A stretch of DNA of 64,000 nucleotides, taken from assembly GCA_963799045.1 (NCBI GenBank), contig CAWCVN010000001.1:868001-932000 (forward strand), written 5' to 3'. Below are positions 53,206-61,824 of the stretch, in pieces; the first letter of the stretch is position 1; every line of letters starts with the position of its first letter. The position numbers and the translations under genes were made by a program. Under the pieces are notes generated by a model. That model did no database searches, was not told the DNA's origin, and was given only the letters and a program-made list of their open reading frames with translations. This DNA comes from DASRSS01 sp963799045. Its GTDB lineage: Bacteria; Actinomycetota; Actinomycetes; Mycobacteriales; Jatrophihabitantaceae.

Positions 53206-54647
53206 TCAGCTCGGCGGCTTCTCGGCCTCGCCGGGAACCCGGTCGCCTCCGCGGACCGCCGCCCGCAGCCTCGGCAGCCGCTCGGCGAGGTAACGCTCAG
53301 CGCCGCGTTCGGTCGGCGTGTAGTAGTCACGCCCGACCAGCTCGTCCGGCGGGTACTGCTGGGCCACGACACCCTCGGGCACGTCGTGCGGGTAGCGGTA
53401 CCGCCGCCGTGCCCGAGTTGCTTCGCGCCCGGGTAGTGGCTGTCCCGCAGCGCGGGCGGCACAGCACCGGCCCGCCCGGACCGCACGTCGGCGAGCGCGG
53501 CGTCGACGGCCGAGATCACGGCGTTGGACTTGGGCGCCAGCGCGAGGTGCAGCGTGGCCTGGGCCAGGTTGATCCGGGCCTCGGGCATCCCGATCAGCTG
53601 CACCGCCTGGGCGGCGGCGGTCGCGGCCAGCAGCGCCGTCGGATCAGCCAGGCCGATGTCCTCGCTGGCGTGCACGACCAGCCGGCGCGCGATGAAGCGG
53701 GGGTCCTCGCCGGCCTCGATCATCCGGGCGAGGTAGTGCAGCGCGGCGTCGGCGTCCGAGCCGCGGATCGACTTGATGAACGCGCTGATCACGTCGTAGT
53801 GCTGGTCACCGTCGCGGTCGTAGCGCACGGCAGCGGTGTCGACGGCCTGCTCGAGCATCGCCAGGTCGATCGCCGGCCTGCCCTCGGCCAGCGCGGTGCC
53901 GGCCGCCGCCTCGAGCGCGGTGAGCGCACGCCGGGCGTCTCCGCCGGACAGTCGCAGCAGGTGTGCGCGGGCGTCGTCGGCGAGGCCGACCGCGCCGGCG
54001 AGTCCGCGCTCGTCGACGAGTGCCCGCTCGACCAGGGTGCCGACGGCCGACTCGTCCAGGGGCTGCAGCGTCAGCAGCAGGCTGCGCGAGAGCAGCGGGC
54101 CGACGATCGAGAAGAACGGGTTCTCGGTCGTCGCCGCGACGAGGGTGACGTGCCGTGCCTCGACGGCGTGCAGCAGCGAGTCCTGCTGGGTCTTGGAGAA
54201 GCGGTGGATCTCGTCGATGAACAGGACCGTCTGCCGGCCGCTGCGGCCCAGTTCGACGCGTGCCTGCTCGATCGCCGCGCGGACATCTTTCACGCCGGTG
54301 TTGAGGGCCGACAGCTGGACGAAGCGCCGTCCCCCGCCGGCTACGCCCCCATTGGCGGGGGGACCCCCACGACTCGAGTGCGAGACGATCAGCGCGAGCG
54401 TCGTCTTCCCCGTACCGGGCGGGCCGAACAGGATCAGCGACAGCGGTGCGTCGCCCTCGACCAGGCGGCGCAGGGGCGAGCCGGGCGCGAGCAGGTGTTC
54501 CTGCCCCACCACCTCGTCCAGCGTCCGCGGCCGCATCCTGGCGGCAAGTGGCGGTCGCCCCGCCAGTGAGGGCGTAGCCGGCGTGGGAGGGGCGTCGGCC
54601 GACGGCGGCTCGCGGTGCGCGGGCTCGGCCGGGTCGAACAGCGTCAT
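53206..54647 (-). CDS. rarA: Replication-associated recombination protein A (RarA/MgsA), one frame break
   Basis: AAA+ ATPase acting at stalled replication forks. P-loop ILFGPPGTGKTTLALIVSHS, Walker B TVLFIDEIHRFSKTQQDSLL, sensor 1 LVAATTENPFFSIVGPLLSR, and the C-terminal RarA signature RRLVVHASEDIGLADPTALL. Near 53399 one base is missing, after which YRYPHDVPEGVVAQQYPPDE and LVGRDYYTPTERGAERYLAE finish the protein at 53206. Between the P-loop and FVQLSALNTGVKDVR there are about twelve extra residues (GGPPANGGVAGGG) encoded by palindromic DNA. ATG 54647. About 480 residues. Confidence 0.92.
54331..54370. repeat. GC-palindromic insert inside rarA
   Basis: CCCCCGCCGGCTACGCCCCC followed by ATTGGCGGGGGGACCCCCAC. 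The G- and C-runs can pair in several ways (for example CCCCCGCC with GGCGGGGG). Similar GGGGGTCCCC/CCAATGGGGG-type elements are known to be dispersed in Streptomyces and Frankia genomes. Here it lies within a coding region and keeps the frame. Confidence 0.6.
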
Positions 54648-54672
54648 GCCGCCAGCGTAGGGGCCGGCCGAC

Positions 54673-54927
54673 TCACCGATCGGGCGGGCGCTGCTGGTCT
54701 CGCCGGTACTTGGCGTCGGCACGCGCCCCGAGCAGCAGCAGGATCAGCGCGATCAGCAGCAGTACCGACAGCGACCAGCCGAGCAGCTGGCCCTCCGACA
54801 TCACGCTCGGGCCACCCTTGCGCTGGCGGAAGGTCAGGTGCGCGTGAATCGTCAGTGCCCAGGCCAGCGCGTCCGCCACGGCCAACGCGATGGCCCAGCG
54901 CTTGACCCGCGGCGAGAGCCCGCGCAC
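54673..54927 (-). CDS. Small two-helix membrane protein
   Basis: 84 residues with two hydrophobic helices (WAIALAVADALAWALTIHAH and LGWSLSVLLLIALILLLLGA) separated by a basic loop (FRQRKGGPSV) and a basic tail. No family recognised. GTG start at 54927 overlaps the aspS stop by one base, so it is the last gene of the hisS-aspS unit, 25 bases ahead of rarA. Confidence 0.7.
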   Translation of the reverse strand: MRGLSPRVKRWAIALAVADALAWALTIHAHLTFRQRKGGPSVMSEGQLLGWSLSVLLLIALILLLLGARADAKYRRDQQRPPDR

Positions 54928-56690
54928 TACTCGGCCTCCGGCTCCGCGTCGATCCCGGCCTCCTTGCGTTGCTCCGGTGTGATCGGCGCCGGTGCCGCGG
55001 TGAGCGGGTCGTAGCCGCCGCCGGTCTTCGGGAACGCGATGACGTCGCGGATCGAGTCGGTGCCCGACAGCAGCGCGCAGATCCGGTCCCAGCCGAAGGC
55101 GATGCCGCCGTGCGGCGGCGCACCGAAGTTGAACGCGTCGAGCAGGAAGCCGAACTTCTCCTGCGCCTCGGACTCGTCCAGGCCCATGACCGCGAAGACG
55201 CGCTGCTGCACGTCGCGCCGGTGGATACGGATCGACCCGCCGCCGATCTCGTTGCCGTTGCAGACGATGTCGTAGGCGTAGGCGAGGGCGCCGCCCGGGT
55301 CGCTGTCGAAGGTGTCCATCGACTCCGGCTTGGGCGAGGTGAACGCGTGGTGCACGGCGGTCCACGCGCCGTGGCCCACGGCGACGTCCCCGGCGGCCTC
55401 GGCGTCGCTGGTGGGCTCGAACAGCGGCGCGTCGACGATCCACACGAACGACCACTGCGACTCGTCGATCAGCCCCACCCGCTTGCCGATCTCAAGCCGG
55501 GTCGCGCCGAGCAGGGCCCGTGCGGAGTTGCCACCGCCGGCGGCGAAGAACACGCAGTCGCCGGGCTTCGCGCCCACCTTCTCGACCAGGCCCGCGCGCT
55601 CGCTGTCGGACAGATTCTTCGCGACCGGTCCACCGAGTTCGCCGTCCTCGCCGACGAGCACGTAGGCCAGGCCGCGGTGGCCGCGCTGCTTGGCGAACTC
55701 CTGCCAGGCGTCGAGCTGCTTGCGCGGCTGAGCGGCCCCGCCCGGCATGACGACCGCGCCGACGTAGGGGGCCTGGAACACCCGGAACGGGGTGTCGGCG
55801 AAGAACTCGGTGCAGTCGACCAGTTCGACGCCGAAGCGCAGGTCCGGCTTGTCCGTGCCGAAGCGGTCCATCGCGTCGTAGTAGGCCATCCGCGGGATCG
55901 GGGTCGTGATGTCGTACCCGATCAGCCGCCAGAGCGCCACCAGCACGTCCTCGGCCAGCGCGATGACGTCGTCTTGGTCGACGAAGCTCATCTCGATGTC
56001 CAGCTGGGTGAACTCGGGCTGGCGATCGGCTCGGAAATCCTCGTCGCGGTAACAGCGCGCGATCTGGAAGTAGCGCTCCATGCCGGCCACCATCAGCAGC
56101 TGCTTGAACAGCTGCGGCGACTGCGGCAGCGCGTACCAACTTCCGGGCCGCAGCCGCGCCGGAACGAGGAAGTCGCGCGCGCCCTCCGGCGTCGAGCGGG
56201 TCAGCGTCGGCGTCTCGACCTCGACGAACTCGTGCTCGTAGAGCACGTCTCGGGCCGCGCGGTTGACCTTGCTGCGCAGGCGCAGCGCGGCGCCCGGTGC
56301 CGGACGGCGCAGGTCGAGGTAGCGGTACCGCAGCCGTGCCTCCTCGCCGACCTCGGTGTGCTCGTCGACCTGGAACGGCAACGCAGCTGCCTCGTTGAGT
56401 ACGTCGAGCTCGGAGGCGACGACCTCGATCTGGCCGGTGTCGATCGCGTCGTTGACGTTGCCTTCGGGGCGCAGCCGCACCTCACCGACGACCTTCACGA
56501 CCCACTCGTTGCGAAGGTCATGCGCCACGTCCGCCTCGCGGAGCACCACCTGAGCGTGTCCGCTGGCGTCACGCAGGTCGATGAAGGTCACGCCGCCGTG
56601 GTCGCGCCGGGTGGCCACCCAGCCGGCGAGTGTGACTGTCTGCCCGGCGTCGGACGCCCGCAGCGTCCCTGCCTCACGAGTCCTGATCAA
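54927..56690 (-). CDS. aspS: Aspartyl-tRNA synthetase
   Basis: Charges tRNA-Asp (perhaps also tRNA-Asn, as in related bacteria). OB-fold anticodon domain (GWVATRRDHGGVTFIDLRDA), class II motif 2 (RYFQIARCYRDEDFRADRQP), the bacterial GAD insertion in the middle, and motif 3 (GGIAFGWDRICALLSG). I prefer TTG 56690 (IRTREAGTLRAS) because GGAG precedes it by 6 bases and the length then matches the family. The ATG at 56702 would add four residues and lacks a ribosome site. Either way it overlaps the end of hisS. About 587 residues, no frame breaks. Confidence 0.95.
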   Translation of the reverse strand: MIRTREAGTLRASDAGQTVTLAGWVATRRDHGGVTFIDLRDASGHAQVVLREADVAHDLRNEWVVKVVGEVRLRPEGNVNDAIDTGQIEVVASELDVLNEAAALPFQVDEHTEVGEEARLRYRYLDLRRPAPGAALRLRSKVNRAARDVLYEHEFVEVETPTLTRSTPEGARDFLVPARLRPGSWYALPQSPQLFKQLLMVAGMERYFQIARCYRDEDFRADRQPEFTQLDIEMSFVDQDDVIALAEDVLVALWRLIGYDITTPIPRMAYYDAMDRFGTDKPDLRFGVELVDCTEFFADTPFRVFQAPYVGAVVMPGGAAQPRKQLDAWQEFAKQRGHRGLAYVLVGEDGELGGPVAKNLSDSERAGLVEKVGAKPGDCVFFAAGGGNSARALLGATRLEIGKRVGLIDESQWSFVWIVDAPLFEPTSDAEAAGDVAVGHGAWTAVHHAFTSPKPESMDTFDSDPGGALAYAYDIVCNGNEIGGGSIRIHRRDVQQRVFAVMGLDESEAQEKFGFLLDAFNFGAPPHGGIAFGWDRICALLSGTDSIRDVIAFPKTGGGYDPLTAAPAPITPEQRKEAGIDAEPEAE

Positions 56691-58038
56691 GAGGTGCTCC
56701 ATTGCTGTTCGTGATCACCTGCGGTCGCAGGTCTTGTTGCGGCGGGCTCCAGGCGGCGGGATCGGCCGCGACCTGATCGCCGCTGCGGATGTCCTTCACC
56801 TCGTGCCTCCCGCCGTCGGTCGCGGGGAACCAGACGAACGGGATTCCCCGCCGTTGCGCGTAGCGGATCTGCTTGCCGTACTTCTGCGCGGAGGCGGCGA
56901 CCTCGGTCGGGATGCCGCGGGCGCGCAGCGCCTGCGCGAGCGCGTCGCAGGCGGCGCGGTCGTCCTCGTGCGGCAACGCGACGAGCACCGCCGAGGGCAC
57001 CGGCCGGGACCCGGTGATCAGCCCCTGCTGGAACAGCGGCATGAGCAGGCGAGTCACCCCGAGGCTGATCCCGACGCCCGGATAGGTGGTCTTGCCGTCG
57101 CTCGCCAACGAGTCGTAGCGGCCGCCCGAGCAGATCGAGCCGAGCGACTCGAAGCCGGCCATGCGGGTCTCGAACACGGTGCCGGTGTAGTAGTCCAGCC
57201 CGCGGGCGATCCGGAGGTCGGCTTCGACGCGCACTCGCTCGTCGCTGATCGCGGCGCAGCCGTCGATCACGGCGGCGAGTTCGGCGAGGCCGGTGTCGAG
57301 CAGCTCGTGGCGCACGCCCAGCGCCCGGACCCGGTCGACGAACGAGGTGTCGGCGGAGCGGATCTCGGCCAGCTGCAGGCAGGTCTGCGCCTGCTGGTCG
57401 CTCAGGCCGGCGTCGTCGACCAGCAACTTGCCGACGACCTCCGCGGGCACCTTGTCCAGCTTGTCGACCGCGCGCATCACCGCGCCGACGTCGCTTGCGC
57501 CCAGGCCGAGGTAGAAGCCCTCGATCAGCCGCCGGTTGTTGACCTGCAGGCGAAGGGCCGGAAGGAACTGCAGGCCGGCCAGCGCCTCGGCCATCACCCG
57601 GGCGACCTCGACGTCGTGGTGGAAGGCCAGCTCGTCCTTCGCGACGATGTCGATATCGGCCTGGGTGAACTCGCGATAGCGGCCGGTCTGCGGACGCTCT
57701 CCGCGCCAGACCTTCTGGATCTGGTAGCGGCGGAACGGGAACTCGAGGTGCCCGGCGTTGTCGAGCACGTAGCGGGCGAACGGCACGGTGAGGTCGAAGT
57801 GCAGCCCGAGACCGGCGTCACCCTCGCCCTCCTCGGCGTGCAGCCGCCGCAGGACGTAGACCTCCTTGTCGATCTCACCCTTGCGCAGCATCTGCTCCAG
57901 AGGCTCGACGGCCCGCGACTCGACGGGGGCGAAGCCGTGCAGCTCGAAGCTGGCGCGTAGCCGGTCCAGCACTGCGAGTTCGGCGAAGCGCTCGCCGGGC
58001 AACAACTCCGGGAAGCCGGACAGCGACGTCGTCGGCAT
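56674..58038 (-). CDS. hisS: Histidyl-tRNA synthetase
   Basis: Charges tRNA-His. 454 residues. Class II motif 2 in FRRYQIQKVWRGERPQTGRY with the following EFTQADIDI, the histidine-binding RIARGLDYYTGTVFETR and GGRYDSLASDGKTTYPGVGI, motif 3 in GISLGVTRLLMPLFQQG, and the anticodon domain (VLVALPHEDDRAACDALAQA). Its stop lies inside the start of aspS and its own start overlaps the metallo-hydrolase stop, so the genes form one operon. Unbroken. Confidence 0.95.
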   Translation of the reverse strand: MPTTSLSGFPELLPGERFAELAVLDRLRASFELHGFAPVESRAVEPLEQMLRKGEIDKEVYVLRRLHAEEGEGDAGLGLHFDLTVPFARYVLDNAGHLEFPFRRYQIQKVWRGERPQTGRYREFTQADIDIVAKDELAFHHDVEVARVMAEALAGLQFLPALRLQVNNRRLIEGFYLGLGASDVGAVMRAVDKLDKVPAEVVGKLLVDDAGLSDQQAQTCLQLAEIRSADTSFVDRVRALGVRHELLDTGLAELAAVIDGCAAISDERVRVEADLRIARGLDYYTGTVFETRMAGFESLGSICSGGRYDSLASDGKTTYPGVGISLGVTRLLMPLFQQGLITGSRPVPSAVLVALPHEDDRAACDALAQALRARGIPTEVAASAQKYGKQIRYAQRRGIPFVWFPATDGGRHEVKDIRSGDQVAADPAAWSPPQQDLRPQVITNSNGAPLDQDS

Positions 58039-58709
58039 CAGCCCAACTCCAGCAGGAACGGGTTGGTCGACCGCTCCCGCTCGATCGTGGTGGTGGGGCC
58101 GTGCCCCGGGCAGATCTGGGTCGCGTCGTCCATCGGCAAGATGACCGTGCGCAGCGAGTTCTGCATGTCGGCCATCGAGCCGCCCGGCAGGTCGACGCGG
58201 CCGATCGATCCGGCGAACAGCACGTCACCGGAGAACAGCACCGGCGTCCGCGCGCCGGCGTCGGGGCCGAGGTCGAAGACCAGCGACCCGGTCGTGTGCC
58301 CGGGCGCGTGCCGGACGGCGAAGTCCAGCCCGGCCAAGCTGATCTTGTCGTTGTCGGCGAGCGCGCGGACGTCGTCGGGCTCGGCGAAGGTCAGCGAGCC
58401 GAACAGCGGGGTGCCGGGCGGCATGCCGACGCCGGACCACGGGTCGGACAGCTGGCTGCGGTCGGCCGGGTGGATGTAGGCCGGCACGTCCCGGGCCTGG
58501 CAGACCGGCAGCACGGAGAAGGTGTGGTCGAAGTGCCCGTGGGTGAGCAGGACCGCAACCGGGTGCAGCCGGTGCTCGGCGATCAGCTCGTCGAGCTGAC
58601 CGGTGACGCCGATCCCGGGGTCGATGACGACGCACTGCTCCCCGTCGCCGGGGGCGACGACCCAGCAGTTGGTGGCCGTCGCGTCGGACGGGAATCCCGC
58701 GATGAGCAC
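58038..58709 (-). CDS. Metallo-beta-lactamase-fold hydrolase (glyoxalase II-like)
   Basis: 223 residues. The zinc-binding motif THGHFDHTF (HxHxDH) is at about 56-64, later ligands are in RHAPGHTTGSLVFDLG and LFSGDVLFAGSIGRVDLPGG, and ICPGHGPTTTIERE near the end. This is the MBL protein regularly found between the cyclophilin and hisS in Actinobacteria; it is often called hydroxyacylglutathione hydrolase, but these bacteria lack glutathione, so the substrate is open. Divergent from the cyclophilin gene across 172 bases. Confidence 0.9.
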   Translation of the reverse strand: MLIAGFPSDATATNCWVVAPGDGEQCVVIDPGIGVTGQLDELIAEHRLHPVAVLLTHGHFDHTFSVLPVCQARDVPAYIHPADRSQLSDPWSGVGMPPGTPLFGSLTFAEPDDVRALADNDKISLAGLDFAVRHAPGHTTGSLVFDLGPDAGARTPVLFSGDVLFAGSIGRVDLPGGSMADMQNSLRTVILPMDDATQICPGHGPTTTIERERSTNPFLLELG

Positions 58710-58881
58710 GGCCGGGGGCTCCTGGTGATCGTGGATATGGCAGCTGCCAGCCTACCGAGCGGGCCGAGGCCGTTATGCACCGCTTGCCGGGCCTCCTGGG
58801 CGGTGTCACAGACAGTGGATATGGACGATCCGTAGACTGCCCGCGACTCGAGCCAGCGCCTAGATCCGAAAGGAACGTCCT

Positions 58882-59736
58882 GTGCCGACGAACAAGCAGC
58901 GCCGCGAGGCCGCCCGCCGCCACTTGGAACGTCAGCTCGAACGGCGGGCCCACCGCGAAGCGAACCGCAAGCGGTTCACCCTCGTGGCCTCGATCGTGGG
59001 CACCGTGGCGATCATCGGCCTGGTCATCGGCCTGGTCATCGGCCTGGGCGGGGGCAACGGCGGCAACAAGCCCGCCGCGGCCTCGAGCGGGTCGACCACG
59101 CCGAGCAGCACCCCGTCGGGCAGCACCCCGTCGGGCAGCAACTCGGCCCTCGCCGCGGCCGGCGTCTGCACGTTCACCAAGAGCGGGACGGCGGCGAAGA
59201 AGGTGAAGGTTCCCGCGAACGGCAAGGTCCCCACCAAGGGGACGGTGCAGGTGAGCGTCGCCACGAACCGCGGGCCGATGACGCTGACGCTGAACCGCAA
59301 GCAGGCGCCGTGCACGGTCGACAGCTTCGTGTCGCTGGTCAAGCAGCACTACTTCGACAAGACGCCGTGCCACCGGCTCGTCACCAGCGGCATCTACGTG
59401 CTGCAGTGCGGTGACCCCACCGGCACCGGTACGGGTGGGCCCGGCTACACGATCCCGGACGAGGCGACCGGCAACGAGACCTACCCGGCCGGCACGGTCG
59501 CCATGGCGCGCACGAGCCAGCCGAACAGCGGGGGCAGCCAGTTCTTCATCGTGTACAAGAATTCGCCCAACCTGCAGCAGCACCTGGGTGCGCAGCAGTA
59601 CACGGTGTTCGGGACCGTGAGCAAGGGGCTGTCCGTGGTGAAGACGGTGGCCGCGGCCGGCACGGACAACTCGAACGGCACCGGCGACGGCAAGCCCAAG
59701 CTGCCGGTCACCATCACCGCGATGAAGCTCGGCTGA
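58882..59736 (+). CDS. Membrane-anchored cyclophilin-type peptidyl-prolyl isomerase
   Basis: 284 residues. A basic head (RREAARRHLERQLERRAHRE), a single helix (LVASIVGTVAIIGLVIGLVI), a Gly/Ser/Pro linker with the duplicated STPSG unit, then the cyclophilin domain outside the membrane: HRLVTSGIYVLQCGDPTGTG, GTVAMARTSQPNSGGSQFFI and YTVFGTVSKGLSVVKTV. The usual RxxxxF active-site arginine lies at HRLV. GTG at 58882 follows GAAAGGAA. Neighbour of the MBL gene and, beyond an arsenic operon, of rel. Confidence 0.92.
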   Translation: MPTNKQRREAARRHLERQLERRAHREANRKRFTLVASIVGTVAIIGLVIGLVIGLGGGNGGNKPAAASSGSTTPSSTPSGSTPSGSNSALAAAGVCTFTKSGTAAKKVKVPANGKVPTKGTVQVSVATNRGPMTLTLNRKQAPCTVDSFVSLVKQHYFDKTPCHRLVTSGIYVLQCGDPTGTGTGGPGYTIPDEATGNETYPAGTVAMARTSQPNSGGSQFFIVYKNSPNLQQHLGAQQYTVFGTVSKGLSVVKTVAAAGTDNSNGTGDGKPKLPVTITAMKLG

Positions 59737-59763
59737 CCGCCCGGGCAGGCTCGCCGTCCTGCG

Positions 59764-60153
59764 CTACGCGGTCACCGGGTTCGACGGGTGCAGCACGCCG
59801 CTCAGGGTTGCCAAAGTGGCGGGCACCACGGCGTAGAAAGCCCACTTTCCGCGCTGCTCACGGGTGACCAGGCCGGCGTCGACGAGCAGCTTCATGTGGT
59901 GCGACACGGTCGGCTGGGACAGCCCGACGGGCGCGGTAAGGTCGCAGATGCACGCTTCGCCGCCTTCGGTGGCCGCGATCAGCGACAACAGCCGAACCCG
60001 GGTCGGGTCGCTCAAGGCCTTGAAGGTGCGGGCCAGTTGTTCGGCGGAGTCATGGTCGAGTGCCCCTGCCGTCAACGACGAGCAGCACGCGTCGGCGTCC
60101 GGCGCGGTCACGGGCAGCGGGATTCGAGCGGCCATGCCACGAGTATGCCGCAC
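59764..60153 (-). CDS. arsR: ArsR-family arsenic-responsive repressor
   Basis: 129 residues (or 123 from ATG 60135). Winged helix: FKALSDPTRVRLLSLIAATE, then CICDLTAPVGLSQPTVSHHM and VDAGLVTREQRGKWAFYAVV. The metal-sensing cysteines are EACICDL in helix 3 and probably CC in DADACCSSL near the N-terminus. Divergent from acr3-arsC and presumed to repress that promoter until arsenite binds. No frame breaks. Confidence 0.92.
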   Translation of the reverse strand: MRHTRGMAARIPLPVTAPDADACCSSLTAGALDHDSAEQLARTFKALSDPTRVRLLSLIAATEGGEACICDLTAPVGLSQPTVSHHMKLLVDAGLVTREQRGKWAFYAVVPATLATLSGVLHPSNPVTA

Positions 60154-60156
60154 CGA

Positions 60157-60208
60157 TTGACAACCGTCGATGTGTCGGTAGCCTTCGATTCATAGACGTT
60201 CTTCGATT
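60157..60208 (+). promoter_or_regulatory. Ars operon promoter with candidate ArsR site
   Basis: TTGACA at 60157-60162 and TAGCCT at 60179-60184, 16 bases apart, match -35 and -10 boxes on the plus strand. CTTCGATT is found twice, at 60183-60190 and 60201-60208, one helical turn and a half apart and overlapping the -10 edge. This is a natural place for ArsR to block RNA polymerase. Operator assignment is inference. Confidence 0.55.
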
Positions 60209-60282
60209 GGATGTGCGGTGACGGAGTCAGCTGTTCACGCGCAGGTTCGCCTGCGCTACCCCGTTGTGAGCCGCGGGTGGCT

Positions 60283-61377
60283 ATGAGCGACGTCGTCTCC
60301 GAGCAGCCGGCCGCCTCCGGCGAGGCGCCGGTCCTCGCCCGGCTCGCCACGCTGGACCGGTTCCTACCGGTCTGGATCATGGTGGCCATGGCCGCCGGCC
60401 TGGGCCTCGGGCGGGCGATCCCGAAGCTGGCCGACTGGCTGGACAGGGTGAAGATCGGGTCGGTGAGCCTGCCGATCGCCGTCGGCCTGCTGCTGATGAT
60501 GTACCCGGTGCTGTGCAAGGTCCGCTACCGCCAGCTCGACCGGGTCACCGGCGACCGCCGCCTGCTGGTGACCTCGCTGCTGCTCAACTGGGTCCTCGGC
60601 CCGGCGCTCATGTTCACCCTGGCCTGGCTGCTGCTTCCCGACCTGCCGACCTACCGGACCGGGCTGATCATCGTCGGCCTCGCCCGGTGCATCGCCATGG
60701 TGCTGGTCTGGAACGACCTGTCCTGCGGCGACCGCGAGGCCGCAGCGGTGCTGGTGGCCATCAACTCCGTGTTCCAGATCGTCGCGTTCGGGCTGCTCGG
60801 CTGGTTCTACCTGCACGTCCTGCCGGGCTGGCTCGGCTTGTCCCAGGCCTCGGCACGCTTCTCCGTCGGCACCATCGTGGTGTCGGTGCTCGTCTTCCTC
60901 GGCATCCCGCTCGTCGCCGGGTTCCTCACCCGCACCATCGGCGAGAAGGCCAAGGGCGTCGAGTGGTACGAGCAGCGGTTCCTGCCCAAGATCGGGCCGG
61001 TCGCCCTGTACGGGCTGCTGTTCACCATTGTCGTGTTGTTCGCCCTGCAGGGGCACACGATCACATCCAAGCCCCTGGACGTCGTGCGGATCGCCGCGCC
61101 GCTGCTGGTCTACTTCGCGGTGATGTTCGCCGGCAGCTTCGCCCTCGGCCACCGCCTGCGCCTCGGCTACGCCAAGACCGCGACCCTCGCCTTCACCGCG
61201 GCCGGCAACAATTTCGAACTCGCCATCGCCGTCTCCATCGGAGTCTTCGGCGTCACCAGCGGCCAGGCCCTCGCCGGGGTCGTCGGACCGCTCATCGAGG
61301 TTCCCGTCCTCGTCGCCCTCGTCTACGTCGCCCTCGCCCTGCGCCGCCGCTTCTACCCCGTTGAGAAGGCCACATGA
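60283..61377 (+). CDS. acr3: Arsenite efflux transporter, ACR3 family
   Basis: Exports arsenite. About 364 residues and ten hydrophobic helices. The conserved cysteine is in LARCIAMVLVWNDLSCGDRE, and TLAFTAAGNNFELAIAVSIG contains the family motif of helix 9. ATG 60283 gives the usual length; an in-frame GTG at 60211 would add 24 residues. Its stop overlaps arsC as ATGA. Unbroken. Confidence 0.94.
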   Translation: MSDVVSEQPAASGEAPVLARLATLDRFLPVWIMVAMAAGLGLGRAIPKLADWLDRVKIGSVSLPIAVGLLLMMYPVLCKVRYRQLDRVTGDRRLLVTSLLLNWVLGPALMFTLAWLLLPDLPTYRTGLIIVGLARCIAMVLVWNDLSCGDREAAAVLVAINSVFQIVAFGLLGWFYLHVLPGWLGLSQASARFSVGTIVVSVLVFLGIPLVAGFLTRTIGEKAKGVEWYEQRFLPKIGPVALYGLLFTIVVLFALQGHTITSKPLDVVRIAAPLLVYFAVMFAGSFALGHRLRLGYAKTATLAFTAAGNNFELAIAVSIGVFGVTSGQALAGVVGPLIEVPVLVALVYVALALRRRFYPVEKAT

Positions 61378-61787
61378 ACACCGACCACAGGCCGACCGTG
61401 CTGTTTGTCTGCGTCCACAACGCCGGCCGTTCGCAGATGGCCGCAGGTTGGCTCGCGCGCCTCGCCGGCGATCGCATCGACATCCGCTCCGCCGGATCCG
61501 AACCCGCCGAGCAGATCAACCCGGTCGCCGTGCAGGCCATGTCCGAGGTGGGCATCGACATCGCCGGCGAGCAGCCGAAGCTGCTCACCGCCGACACGGT
61601 CTCGCTCGCCGACGTCGTCATCACCATGGGGTGCGGCGACACCTGCCCCTACTTCCCCGGCAAGCGTTACGAGGACTGGCAGCTGACCGACCCCGCCGGC
61701 CAACCACTGGAAGTCGTCCGCGAAGTCCGCGACGACATCAAGACCCGCGTGCAGGCGCTCGTCGACGAGTTGCTGCAGGACGCCTGA
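61374..61787 (+). CDS. arsC: Arsenate reductase, low-molecular-weight phosphatase fold
   Basis: Reduces arsenate to arsenite. 137 residues. The phosphate loop is VLFVCVHNAGRSQMAAGW (C-x5-R-S). A second conserved stretch, TMGCGDTCPYFPGKRYEDWQ, carries two cysteines and the acid position. Actinobacterial enzymes of this kind use mycothiol and mycoredoxin, which is likely here, but thioredoxin coupling through the second cysteine pair is possible. Translationally coupled to acr3. Confidence 0.93.
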   Translation: MNTDHRPTVLFVCVHNAGRSQMAAGWLARLAGDRIDIRSAGSEPAEQINPVAVQAMSEVGIDIAGEQPKLLTADTVSLADVVITMGCGDTCPYFPGKRYEDWQLTDPAGQPLEVVREVRDDIKTRVQALVDELLQDA

Positions 61788-61824
61788 CCGCGGCACCCTC
61801 GCCCGCCGTCGCGGCGGGACGGGA

